Shown here piece by piece: positions 26,579 to 34,556 of a stretch of 64,000 nt of DNA (position 1 is the stretch's first letter; each line of letters starts with the position of its first letter). Source of the stretch: CAYSFW01 sp964620675 (GTDB lineage: Bacteria; Pseudomonadota; Gammaproteobacteria; UWMA-0217). The stretch spans positions 65,973 to 129,972 of the forward strand of contig CAZUJU010000002.1 in the NCBI GenBank assembly GCA_964620675.1, read 5' to 3'. Position numbers and translations under genes: made by a program. The notes beneath the pieces are model-generated. The model was given only the letters and a program-made list of their open reading frames with translations, did not search any database and was not told where the DNA came from.

Positions 26579-27283
26579 ATGAACCCGATGTTCTGGCAAG
26601 AAGAGCACGACGCGCAGGAAACTTACCGCGCGCCCGAGAACGTGCTCGAAGTGGCATTCAAAGTGGCTTGCCGCGCGCTTCCGATCGACCACGCCCAAGC
26701 CCTGTCCGACGCCCTGCATGCTGTCCTGCCGTGGCTCCACGAAGAACCGCTGGCGGCCGTTCATACCATCCACGTCGCTGAATCCGGAAACGGGTGGATC
26801 CGCCCCGATGACGTCGACCACGATCTCCTTTACCTGTCTCGGCGCACCCGCCTCACCCTCCGCCTGCCGGCGCATCGTGTTGCGACGGCCTGCGCGCTGA
26901 CGGGTACGACGCTGGATATCGCCGGCAATCAACTCCGCGTCAACGACGCGACGATCCGCAAACTCATCCCCATGAGCACGGTCTTTTCCCGTTATGTCAT
27001 GGCGGATGACGTAGACGACGAACCGCGATTCCTCGAAACGGTTTACCAGCAGTTTTGCGCGTTAGGGATTCAACCGCGCAAAATGATGCCGGGTAAGCGC
27101 CACACGGTGCGCACGACGCACGGGCCGCAACTCACCCGATCGCTGATGCTGGCGGAGCTTACGCTGGAGGATTCGATCGTGCTGCAGGAACAAGGCATCG
27201 GCACCGGCCGCCTGATCGGCTGCGGTATCTTTCTTCCGCACAAAGGGATCGAAGCCGTCGGCAAACCACAGTCCAGCGCGTAG
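26579..27283 (+). CDS. Orphan Cas6/Cmx6-like RNA endoribonuclease family protein
   Basis: The 234-residue protein resembles the type I-MYXAN Cas6/Cmx6 family: DVAFKVACRALPIDHAQALSDAL-like start (here LEVAFKVACRALPIDHAQAL), a central SRRTRLTLRLPAHRV strand, SLMLAELTLEDSIVLQEQGIG and a C-terminal glycine-rich GIGTGRLIGCGIFLPHKG loop, the ferredoxin-fold signature of Cas6 proteins. No other cas gene and no CRISPR array is visible in the window. ATG 26579 is used; ATG 26588 is an alternative. Cas6-like identity is from memory of motif patterns; catalytic residues are not assigned. Confidence 0.65.
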   Translation: MNPMFWQEEHDAQETYRAPENVLEVAFKVACRALPIDHAQALSDALHAVLPWLHEEPLAAVHTIHVAESGNGWIRPDDVDHDLLYLSRRTRLTLRLPAHRVATACALTGTTLDIAGNQLRVNDATIRKLIPMSTVFSRYVMADDVDDEPRFLETVYQQFCALGIQPRKMMPGKRHTVRTTHGPQLTRSLMLAELTLEDSIVLQEQGIGTGRLIGCGIFLPHKGIEAVGKPQSSA

Positions 27284-27416
27284 ACGCCTCAGTCGCGAAG
27301 CCACCCGGGGGGACACCCTTCAGACGCGCTTGCGGTAGGCGCCAATAACGGCGTTTCAGCGCTGCAGCCAACCATTGTCGTCGCGACGCGGTCAATTGTT
27401 ACTTTGGAGATCTACC

Positions 27417-28091
27417 ATGCTCATCACGCTACCGCACGTCCTAAGCGTCTCGCAACTCGCAAGCATAGACCAGCTGCTCGACGACGCGCCGTTTGTCGAC
27501 GGCAAGCTCTCGGCCGGCTCGGCCGCCCAACGGGTTAAACATAATCTTGAGCTGGACCGCGCCGCGCAACCCCTGTTGGAGCGGCTGAACGAACTCGTCA
27601 TGGGCAATTTGATCCGCCATCCCGTGTTTCGCAACGCGGTGTTACCGCACCGGATCGCGACCCCTTTCTACGCGCGCTACCGTTCAGGTATGGCCTATGG
27701 CGATCATATTGACGATCCGGTCATGGGATCGCCGAACCATTACCGTAGCGACGTCTCCCTGACGGTATTCCTGAACGCACCGGAACAGTACGAAGGGGGC
27801 GATCTGGTGATTCGCACGACCTTTGGTGAGCAACACGTCAAGTTGCCGGCCGGCCACGCGGTGATCTATCCCTCCACCAGCCTGCATCGGGTAGCTGAGG
27901 TCACCGCCGGCGAAAGAAGGGTTGCGGTCACGTGGATTCAAAGCATGATTCGCGACTCGGCACGGCGCGAGCTCCTCTATGAACTCAGCCAGGCGCGGGA
28001 GAAGCTCTTGCGCAAACTGCCCGATGCATCTGAAACCGCGCAAGTGGATCACGCTTACGTCAATCTGGTTCGCATGTGGGCCGAGGTTTGA
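27417..28091 (+). CDS. PiuC/YbiX-type Fe(II)/2-oxoglutarate hydroxylase
   Basis: A PKHX-type hydroxylase of 224 residues. Iron ligands are in YGDHIDDPVM (HxD near 97) and STSLHRVAEV (His near 158), with ERRVAVTWIQSMIRD carrying the 2-oxoglutarate Arg. PiuC genes usually neighbour TonB-dependent siderophore receptors; none is present. ATG 27417 follows GGAGA by 6 bases. A strong bidirectional terminator ends the gene. Confidence 0.88.
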   Translation: MLITLPHVLSVSQLASIDQLLDDAPFVDGKLSAGSAAQRVKHNLELDRAAQPLLERLNELVMGNLIRHPVFRNAVLPHRIATPFYARYRSGMAYGDHIDDPVMGSPNHYRSDVSLTVFLNAPEQYEGGDLVIRTTFGEQHVKLPAGHAVIYPSTSLHRVAEVTAGERRVAVTWIQSMIRDSARRELLYELSQAREKLLRKLPDASETAQVDHAYVNLVRMWAEV

Positions 28092-28111
28092 GCCACTCCA
28101 GAATCGCGCGA

Positions 28112-28155
28112 GCAGTTGTGAAAAAGGCCGCTTATGCGGCCTTTTTCACAACTGC
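28112..28155. terminator. Bidirectional terminator, 20-bp perfect stem
   Basis: Arms at 28112-28131 and 28136-28155 are perfectly complementary with a TTAT loop. The stem contains AAAAAGGCCGC / GCGGCCTTTTT, so either strand yields a GC hairpin followed by five Ts. It separates the rightward hydroxylase gene from the converging five-gene sulfur-related operon. Confidence 0.92.
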
Positions 28156-28199
28156 AACGACCACCAAGAGGCGCGGTCGCCGCAGGACACTCATCAGCG

Positions 28200-28403
28200 T
28201 TAGCGCTTAGATCCGACCTGCTCGTGCGCAACGTCAACCACCGACATGGCGAGTTCCAGGTATTCCTGGCGGTAGCCATTCAGCGGGTGATCCGGGCTCG
28301 GGGTCCAATAGTTCACGCCCTCGAAACCGTTCTTGTGCTCTTCTTCGATAAATTTGCGCTGCATTTCCAGCATCTTTTCGATCATTTCACGCTTGCTGCT
28401 CAT
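28200..28403 (-). CDS. Conserved-looking 67-residue protein, last gene of the RspA operon
   Basis: Small helical protein, MSSKREMIEKMLEMQRKFIE, followed by GFEGVNYWTPSPDHPLNGYRQEYLELAMSVVDVAHEQ. I do not recognise a named family. The aromatic/proline centre and absence of a signal peptide suggest a soluble cytosolic protein. It follows the RspA gene by 99 bases and precedes a strong terminator, so it is probably the end of that transcript. Confidence 0.65.
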   Translation of the reverse strand: MSSKREMIEKMLEMQRKFIEEEHKNGFEGVNYWTPSPDHPLNGYRQEYLELAMSVVDVAHEQVGSKR

Positions 28404-28502
28404 TCTCGCTTACCTCTAGTTGGATGCGCCCAGCGGACGCTTGATGATTACCGGCGAAGCGGCGAGGCGGGGCTTGGACACCTCGTCAGGCCGCATCCGT
28501 GC

Positions 28503-28841
28503 TCAGTATCCGCCCTTACGCCGGCTCTCCGGCAAACCGCCGATCCGCCCGCCCTGTTTGCTTGGATCAAGCGGAAACAGATCGTAAAGATCCTTGGCTG
28601 CGATATTTTTTCCCCACAATGCGGACAGCGCCTTGAGCATCGTGCGCGTGTTTGGCTGGTTGCCGGCGTTGTTGATGAACTCGTCGCGCAGGTAATTGAT
28701 GACGTCCCAGTGCTTGTCGGTGAGCGTCACTTTTTCCTGCTCGGCGATGACCGCGGCGACCTTTTCGTTCCAGTCATTGACGTCCACCAGAAAACCATTG
28801 GCGGTGGTCTCGACCTCATTTCCATCTACCACAACAGACAT
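28503..28841 (-). CDS. DsrC/TusE-family protein without cysteines (RspA type)
   Basis: The 112-residue protein aligns with DsrC along its length: NHWEVINFLREYY in DsrC corresponds to KHWDVINYLRDEF, and LYELFPYGPAKQ to LYDLFPLDPSKQ. The C-terminal arm is GGRIGGLPESRRKGGY, and the whole protein has no cysteine, so it cannot carry sulfur. Cysteine-free DsrC homologues have been called RspA (regulatory sulfur-related proteins). ATG 28841 is chosen because homology starts there. It is the fourth gene of an operon lpd - unknown - MbcA-like - RspA - unknown. Confidence 0.88.
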   Translation of the reverse strand: MSVVVDGNEVETTANGFLVDVNDWNEKVAAVIAEQEKVTLTDKHWDVINYLRDEFINNAGNQPNTRTMLKALSALWGKNIAAKDLYDLFPLDPSKQGGRIGGLPESRRKGGY

Positions 28842-29016
28842 GCTTGGCTCCTGTTTCCAAGGGTTAGACTTTTGACAGACTACGCGGATTCTAGCCCGAT
28901 ACGCGGCCGAGAAAACCCCCCTGAAGGGAGTATGCGTCTCGCGACGATCCCCCTCTGTTGGGGGAGATGATGAGTCTCGGACCGACGCGTCGCGCGAACT
29001 TAAGGCCGTGAATCCG

Positions 29017-29406
29017 TCAAGCTTCCGCGCTAAAGCGTTTCCACGCATAGGTGCAATCCAGCTCGGCGCGAACATTACGCAGCCCGTCCATCCCCCCACT
29101 AACAAGGTGCTCCATCGGAGGAAGATTACCGAGTTTGCGATTCGATCGGCGCAGCCAGACCTTCGCCATCTGCGGATTGAGAGGATACGCGGTATGCAGC
29201 GCCTCGGCGATACAGATCAGATGCTCGATTCGCTCGTCCATCTCGACGCCATCGGGAAACGAGCGATCATTGCGGAACTTGTCGACATGCCGAATCGCCA
29301 CGCTGTCGATTTCCAAGACACTCAGAATATCACGAGGCGAAAGCCCCCAGCTGTCGAACAGGGCCATAACGGCGTGGGTTTGATCAAGTCGCGGCGTGGC
29401 GCCCAT
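29017..29406 (-). CDS. MbcA/ParS/Xre antitoxin-like (DUF2384) protein without adjacent toxin
   Basis: A 129-residue protein with the C-terminal DUF2384 pattern: MAKVWLRRSNRKLGNLPPMEHLVSGGMDGLRNVRAELDC. N-terminal helices (ALFDSWGLSPRDILSVLEI) resemble an HTH region. In toxin-antitoxin loci this domain neutralises a RES-domain toxin, but no RES gene lies nearby; the neighbours are a DsrC homologue and a small unknown, so it may be a regulator. ATG 29406 is preferred with GGGAGG 6 bases upstream, over the TTG at 29412. Confidence 0.75.
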   Translation of the reverse strand: MGATPRLDQTHAVMALFDSWGLSPRDILSVLEIDSVAIRHVDKFRNDRSFPDGVEMDERIEHLICIAEALHTAYPLNPQMAKVWLRRSNRKLGNLPPMEHLVSGGMDGLRNVRAELDCTYAWKRFSAEA

Positions 29407-29444
29407 CTGCAACCTCCCGAAATTGAGTGCGGCGAACCTGGGTC

Positions 29445-29735
29445 TCAGGACTTGTCGTCGGCCTTCGGCTTTGCTCGTTGCAGCTGGATCACATGCGCGG
29501 TTTTCGGCTCATCGACATAACGCGGTCGCGCCGTATTAGTGATCCCGCGCTCCTCCGCCAACTCACGCTCACGCGCCGAGATCAGCTCCAGGCACATGCG
29601 GATCTCTTCCACGGTATCGTCATTGATGGAACGGCGCATGCCCGGCGGCGGCGTCGTGTCACGAATAACCTTTGCGAGCACCTTGCGCATCATGATCATG
29701 ACACGCTGCTCTTTCGAGAGATGACTGGTATCCAA
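29445..29735 (-). CDS. Unknown 96-residue helical protein
   Basis: Starts with a TTG (29735) reading MDTSHLSKEQRVMIMMRKVLAKVIRDTTPPPGM, then SINDDTVEEIRMCLELISARERELAEERGI and a basic tail ending PKADDKS. No recognised domain. The frame is open and GC-rich codons fit the neighbours; an internal ATG at 29699 is an alternative start. It lies 37 bases after lpd and 38 bases before the MbcA-like gene. Confidence 0.65.
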   Translation of the reverse strand: MDTSHLSKEQRVMIMMRKVLAKVIRDTTPPPGMRRSINDDTVEEIRMCLELISARERELAEERGITNTARPRYVDEPKTAHVIQLQRAKPKADDKS

Positions 29736-29772
29736 ATCGATTTACCCGTGAGTTGTGAGCGTCTTAGGCGTC

Positions 29773-31173
29773 CTAAAGACGTTGCAGACCGAGCGGCGCG
29801 GTCGGCGGCTTTGCAACCTTGCCCGCGAGATTGTACAGAGCCGCCTGTAGCGCCTCTTCCAGCGTCGGGTGATAGTACGGCAGCGCCAGCATATCGAACA
29901 CCGTCATTTGCTGCTGAACACACCACGCCAAAGCATGTCCGAGACTCTCCGCCTTCGGCGCCAGCATCGCCCCACCTAATAAGCGTCCGCTGTCACGCTC
30001 GGCGTAGACCCGAATCACGCCCTTGTTTTTCGCCATGATCAACGCGCGGCCGACCGGCCCTACCTTCATTTCGCCAACGACAATATCGTCGCGCGCCGCC
30101 AACTGCGACCACGGCGTACCCACGATGGCGATACCGGGGTCGCAGAATATGACCGCGAACGGCGTTTTGCGTTGAAACGCCTCGCTCACGCCATGGGCGG
30201 CGTTGTACCCCGCAATTCGTCCCTCGTCTCCTGCCTCGTGCAGAATTGGCAAATCAGCGTCGACGTCACCGGCGATGTAGACCGGAAGGTCGCCGACCTG
30301 CATCGTGTTGGGGTTGTAGTGCGGCACCCCGCGCGCATCGAGCGGGACCCCGAGCCGTTCGACCTGAAGCCCTGCGAGATTGGGCTGGCGACCGATGCAT
30401 ACCAAAACCTTCTCGACCAGCGCCTCGCGCTCGCCCGAACGCACTTTGAGCCGCCCGTCATCCTGCTCCAAAACCTCGGCCGGGTGCCCCAACCACAGCG
30501 GAAACTCGTCTCCGAGCACCGCGATCGCCTCGTCGCTCACGCCCTGATCGGTCAGACCGCCGATACGCGTTTGCGCATCAACCCCAGTCACTTGCACCCC
30601 TAGGCGATGTAGGGCCTGCCCGAGCTCCAGCCCGATCACCCCGAGACCGATCACAGCGATCGAAGCCGGCAGCGTCTGAAGCTCAAAAAAATCGTCGGTC
30701 GTGATCACGCGGTCGCCGAACGAACGCCAATTCTGCGGAACAAGCGGACTCGAACCGGCGGCAATCACGACCCGACGGGCACCGATGGTTTCATCGCCGA
30801 CTGCGATCAGTCCTGGCTCAATAAACCGCGCGTAGCCCTCGATCAACTCCTCGCCAAGATTGTCGGTCGAGCCCTGCAACACCCGATCAACGAACAAGTC
30901 GCGCAGATGCCGCACATGCTCCATCACGGTGGCTTGTTCAAGGTGCAAATGCTCGCCGCCAACGATGCCGTGACGCGCCAGGACACGCCGACGCTGAAAA
31001 TCCTCAGCGACTTGAATCAGAGCCTTGGACGGCATACAGCCGACCCGAGCGCAGGTGGTGCCAAGGTGGCCGCCGTTAATGAGCACAAAGCTACGCTGCG
31101 CCTTGCGCACCTGAGCCATCGCGTTCAGCCCGGCGGTGCCGGCGCCGATGATCGCAACATCTACCTCTCTCAC
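29773..31173 (-). CDS. lpd: Dihydrolipoyl dehydrogenase-type flavoprotein
   Basis: Pyridine nucleotide-disulfide oxidoreductase of 466 residues: FAD site VDVAIIGAGTAGL, redox pair in GTTCARVGCMPSK (C-x4-C), NAD site VIGLGVIGLELGQAL, second FAD site VYIAGDVDAD, and the C-terminal His-Glu pair in YYHPTLEEAL. GTG 31173 gives the normal length; upstream codons are not needed. No lipoate enzyme (E2) is nearby; the operon instead holds an RspA and small unknowns, so its partner may be a sulfur-pathway lipoyl or thiol protein (inferred). Confidence 0.9.
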   Translation of the reverse strand: MREVDVAIIGAGTAGLNAMAQVRKAQRSFVLINGGHLGTTCARVGCMPSKALIQVAEDFQRRRVLARHGIVGGEHLHLEQATVMEHVRHLRDLFVDRVLQGSTDNLGEELIEGYARFIEPGLIAVGDETIGARRVVIAAGSSPLVPQNWRSFGDRVITTDDFFELQTLPASIAVIGLGVIGLELGQALHRLGVQVTGVDAQTRIGGLTDQGVSDEAIAVLGDEFPLWLGHPAEVLEQDDGRLKVRSGEREALVEKVLVCIGRQPNLAGLQVERLGVPLDARGVPHYNPNTMQVGDLPVYIAGDVDADLPILHEAGDEGRIAGYNAAHGVSEAFQRKTPFAVIFCDPGIAIVGTPWSQLAARDDIVVGEMKVGPVGRALIMAKNKGVIRVYAERDSGRLLGGAMLAPKAESLGHALAWCVQQQMTVFDMLALPYYHPTLEEALQAALYNLAGKVAKPPTAPLGLQRL

Positions 31174-31358
31174 GAGCCCCTCGACGGTTGGCGTTTGGAG
31201 CCCGAACGATATCAGAGATTCGAGCGCACGCAACAATACACCCCACCGCGAGGGGCGCACGGATCGCACGCACGAACGCCGTCCGCGTGATTGTTAACCT
31301 GCCCCCAACGTCCCTATACTCCGGCCCCATCGATATCGACCACTGGGCAGGACGGAAC

Positions 31359-31703
31359 ATGACGATACTCAAGGTTTTCATCGACGACCAAATGATTCCG
31401 GTCAAAGTCCCCGAATTCATTCTCGACCCCGGCAGCGATTATTTCACCAAGCTCGACAACGATATGAACCGAGGCTGGCAAATGGCGCGCAGCTGGGTCG
31501 ATCAACCGAATCTTGAACAGCGTTGTCAGATCATCGCCGACCGTCTTCTCACCGCCATTGAAAACGACAACCAGAAAGTCGCCTCAATAATGGCGGGCTA
31601 CATCCTGGTGCGCGCACCGGCGGTCCGGCACGTCCGGGTCGCGACCAATGGCGAGGTTCAGGAGACCGAGCTGCTGGATGATCGCGACGAGGCGATATTC
31701 TAA
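31359..31703 (+). CDS. Unknown 114-residue protein
   Basis: Reads MTILKVFIDDQMIPVKVPEFILDPGSDYFTKLDNDMNRGWQMARSWVDQP and ends DREAIF-like (DDRDEAIF). It is acidic, without signal peptide or membrane segment. I do not recognise a family. It is divergent from lpd, so the gap 31174-31358 probably carries both promoters. ATG 31359 fits the conserved-looking N-terminus; longer readings overlap the lpd start. Confidence 0.7.
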   Translation: MTILKVFIDDQMIPVKVPEFILDPGSDYFTKLDNDMNRGWQMARSWVDQPNLEQRCQIIADRLLTAIENDNQKVASIMAGYILVRAPAVRHVRVATNGEVQETELLDDRDEAIF

Positions 31704-32271
31704 GCGGCCGCCGAACCGCAACGCAGGCGCGGCGGCCGGGCTTTGCCTCGCAACCTCGAGCAACAATCAGGCCCGTTTCGACCCGGCATTATCGCGCCGG
31801 ATGACCCTTGGCACTGTTGCTCCGGCCTAAGCGACGCGGCTCGCCACGCCCAACCACAACGGTTACAGATCCGCTTCGCGGGTCCAGCCGTCGCTGTATT
31901 CGGCGAGTACGGCACCACCGAAAATACCCGCACCCGCGAATGGTCGTCCCTTTGAGGTTGGCCCGCGCAAGCAACGCCTTGAACTCCGTCACGTTTCCGA
32001 CACAATCCGCGAACGCGAAGCGTCCCGTCGCGGTCAGAGCCATCGTATCGCTTCGCGACGGGACGATTCGCGGCGCACCGTTGCGGCGAAAGCGCGCATG
32101 ATCAAGGCGATGGGCGATGCAAACATGGCATTAATGCGGCAGATACTGAACGGCTTTCGCGTCTGGTGAAAACCGCAGACGCGCGGTACGCGGCAATCAA
32201 TTTGCACCGCCCGGATACGCCCATTTAAGAACACTGTTTCCGTCACTCGCAGCGAGAGAGACCCCGGCTGG
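31704..32271. other. 568-base gene-free stretch with a long inverted repeat
   Basis: No convincing coding frame, tRNA or known RNA is seen. CGTCCCGTCGCG (32021-32032) and CGCGACGGGACG (32054-32065) form a perfect 12-bp stem with a 21-base loop; CGAAGCG/CGCTTCG inside allows an alternative fold. No T-run follows. Confidence 0.4.
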
Positions 32272-33186
32272 ATGAAACTTAGCGTTGTCATCATCACCTA
32301 CAATCAGGTGTCGTTCATCCGGCAATGCATGGAGAGCGTCCTCGCGCAACAGTTCGACGCCAGCTGGGAAATCGTGGTCGCCGACGATGCTTCGAGCGAC
32401 GGCACGGCGCAAATTCTTGGCGATTACGCCCAACGTCATCCGCATCTTATTCAGCTCGTCACCGCCACCGCCAACCAGGGCTTAGTCGGCAATCTGCGTC
32501 GCGCACTGGCAGTCGCGCGCGGCGAGTACATCGCCTATCTCGACGGCGATGACTACTGGACCGACCCGCGCAAACTGGCCCGGCAGGTTGCGATCCTGGA
32601 CGCTCATCCCGAAGCGGTATTGAGTTTTCACGCCAGCCGGATTCTGATCGACCACCATCCGGGCGGCTTGCTCACCCCGCCTGGAAAACGCCAGTGCTAC
32701 TACGCACGCGACTTGGTGTGGTCCAATTTCATTCCGGCGCCGACGATGATTTACCGACGCGCCGCGTTACCGCCAATGCCGGAAGTACCGGCCGCGCCCT
32801 GGGCTGCCGCCTGGGATTGGTACTGCCACCTCCTCGCGACCCGTCGCGCGCCCGCGCTCTATCTCGACGAATGCCTGAGCGCCTACCGGGTTCATTCGCG
32901 GGGATTCTGGTCCTCGCAAAGCCTTTCGCAGCGTCTTCGAGTTCAGCTGGCCGTCCTGGCGCGGGCGGGACCGCTCTTACCCGCGGCGACGCGGGTGCGC
33001 TCGTATGCGTCGCGACTGCGCATCCGTCTCCAGTTACAAAAAGCGCAGCTCTGCGAATGGTGGCACGAGATGCGCGCGCCCCCATCCAATCGGGACGCCG
33101 CCTCCGCGGCCGGAAATCCCTGTCAGCCGCGGCCGTCACCGCCGCGCCAAAGCGCCGCCAAGCCTTCAGATCACATCCCACGCTAA
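32272..33186 (+). CDS. Family 2 glycosyltransferase
   Basis: GT-A fold sugar transferase of 304 residues: start MKLSVVIITYNQVSFIRQCMESVL, nucleotide-binding VADDASSDGT and the metal-binding DGDDYW (DxD). Downstream AWDWYCHLLATRRAPALYLDECLSAYRVH is the acceptor-side region of GT2 enzymes. The last ~45 residues (from about 260) are low-complexity, Arg/Pro/Ala rich. It stands alone without other cell-surface genes, so donor and acceptor are unknown. Confidence 0.88.
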   Translation: MKLSVVIITYNQVSFIRQCMESVLAQQFDASWEIVVADDASSDGTAQILGDYAQRHPHLIQLVTATANQGLVGNLRRALAVARGEYIAYLDGDDYWTDPRKLARQVAILDAHPEAVLSFHASRILIDHHPGGLLTPPGKRQCYYARDLVWSNFIPAPTMIYRRAALPPMPEVPAAPWAAAWDWYCHLLATRRAPALYLDECLSAYRVHSRGFWSSQSLSQRLRVQLAVLARAGPLLPAATRVRSYASRLRIRLQLQKAQLCEWWHEMRAPPSNRDAASAAGNPCQPRPSPPRQSAAKPSDHIPR

Positions 33187-33336
33187 ATACGCTTCGCTGC
33201 CGCGCCCCTGCGTGCAGCAGGCGCGAACGTGCGCTCGCTCCGTAGCGACAATACCCCATCGATTTTCATTACATTCACCCCCTTCCGAAGGGCTTTGCTG
33301 CACTCGCAAAACAGCTATCCGAAAATTCTCATTAAA

Positions 33337-33350
33337 TTGATTTTTATCAA
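33337..33350. promoter_or_regulatory. Perfect FNR/ANR-type box
   Basis: TTGAT-TTTT-ATCAA matches the FNR consensus exactly. It sits in an AT-rich island (about 33320-33365) 131 bases before the methionine-rich membrane protein gene. TATAAG follows 7 bases later. AACCCA-ATC-TGGGTT (33363-33377) is a second palindrome just downstream. The box implies oxygen control; activation versus repression is not clear from spacing. Confidence 0.75.
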
Positions 33351-33480
33351 AAAAAATATAAGAACCCAATCTGGGTTGAGGTCCAGCTACCCACCCCGCG
33401 CATTTTCCCTTGGCGCTGTGTCAAACGTTCGTTTAAGCTGTTTTTCTCGAAGTCTGTTTCGAGGGGAGAAAATCAAGATT

Positions 33481-34104
33481 ATGCCAACCGACGTCAAGGG
33501 TACCGACACTTCACTACCGGCGGACAAAAGCACGAGCATCCCCATCAAGGACCTGTCCGCAAGTTCCCGCGGATCGTCCTTTAATGAGTGCGGCGCAGCA
33601 ATCACAACCGATAGCATGGAGCGATTCCTGCTCGCCTTCGAGCGCAGCGCGCGGCGCTGGGAGATGATCGTCTATCCCGCAATGTTTGCGTTCATGCTGC
33701 TGGCAGGGTACGGGTTCTACCTGATCTATAGCTTGACCAATGACATGCGGGTCATCGCGCAAAATCTCGACCCAAACATGGGTTTACACATGTCGCGCCT
33801 GTCGGGCGACATGGAGAAGATGACCTCGACCATCTCGCGCATGTCCGACAACGTCCATGAAATGGCCGGGACCATGGACGTGATGGCGCAGTCGACCACC
33901 AGCATGTCGTCAGACACCGCTACGATGTCGCAACGAATGAATTATCTGACGATGATGGAGTCGATTGCGAATCAGATGACTACGATGAATCAGGGCATCC
34001 ACGGCATGAACGTCAACATGGACATGATGCGGCAGGACGTCGCAGGCATGCGCAACGCGGTGCGCCCCATGTCGATGTTCGGAAATATGATGCCATTTTT
34101 CTAA
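33481..34104 (+). CDS. Methionine-rich membrane-anchored coiled-coil protein
   Basis: A 207-residue protein: polar N-terminus, one transmembrane helix (MIVYPAMFAFMLLAGYGFYLIYSL, about residues 62-85), then about 120 residues of heptad-like helix with methionine at unusually high density, such as MSRLSGDMEKMTSTISRMSD and MTTMNQGIHGMNVNMDMM. The tail probably faces the periplasm if the basic pre-helix segment stays inside. No catalytic domain seen. Possible roles include a stalk, metal (Cu/Ag) or oxidant sink; unproven. GGGGAG is 12-13 bases before the ATG, partly in a hairpin. Confidence 0.75.
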   Translation: MPTDVKGTDTSLPADKSTSIPIKDLSASSRGSSFNECGAAITTDSMERFLLAFERSARRWEMIVYPAMFAFMLLAGYGFYLIYSLTNDMRVIAQNLDPNMGLHMSRLSGDMEKMTSTISRMSDNVHEMAGTMDVMAQSTTSMSSDTATMSQRMNYLTMMESIANQMTTMNQGIHGMNVNMDMMRQDVAGMRNAVRPMSMFGNMMPFF

Positions 34105-34153
34105 CTCGGAGCGCCGGACCCTGGCCACAATCGGGCGGGTCGTGGCATGCAGG

Positions 34154-34552
34154 TTAGCCTTCCACCGCTGCGGCCTCGACCGTCTGCCGTAGCGCGTCGA
34201 CTGCAACCGGGAAAAACAGCTTGGCGAACACCGGGTAACGCGCCTCGATGAGCGCGAGTTGCGGCACGGTCTCGCGATCGACCAGCAATATGAGCCGGGT
34301 GTCGCGGCCCTGCCGCTGCAGAGCACCCAACAGTGATTCCAGATTTCCGATCCGAAAACTGAACTGCGTGTTGAGCACAAACTCGGTCACGACGACGTCG
34401 GGTCGGAGCGCCTGAAAACGCGCGATCCCTTTGCGCATCCCATGAACCGTTTCGGTCGCGAAACCGGCCGCTCGATAGATCGCCGAGTAATCGGGATAAC
34501 CGCCTTGATCGACAATCGCCAATAATCTGCGAGCAGATTCGGGCGCGCGCAT
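34154..34552 (-). CDS. Receiver-like protein of unknown function
   Basis: A 132-residue protein with alternating strands and helices (RRLLAIVDQG, RPDVVVTEFVLN, DTRLILLVDRET, FAKLFFPVAVDALRQTV) that suggest a response-regulator-like fold. The usual acidic pocket and phospho-Asp are not clear (VVVTEF holds Glu where Asp is expected). It begins 4 bases after the stop of the 2-oxoglutarate oxygenase, so the two are likely co-translated. Confidence 0.6.
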   Translation of the reverse strand: MRAPESARRLLAIVDQGGYPDYSAIYRAAGFATETVHGMRKGIARFQALRPDVVVTEFVLNTQFSFRIGNLESLLGALQRQGRDTRLILLVDRETVPQLALIEARYPVFAKLFFPVAVDALRQTVEAAAVEG

Positions 34553-34556
34553 GCGG

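Noticed and set aside
26579..27283. Presence of a CRISPR array near the Cas6-like gene
   Set aside because: No series of regularly spaced repeats was seen on either side or anywhere in the window.
29017..29735. Complete toxin-antitoxin module around the DUF2384 protein
   Set aside because: No RES-domain or other toxin-like partner is encoded next to it; the 96-residue neighbour shows no toxin features.
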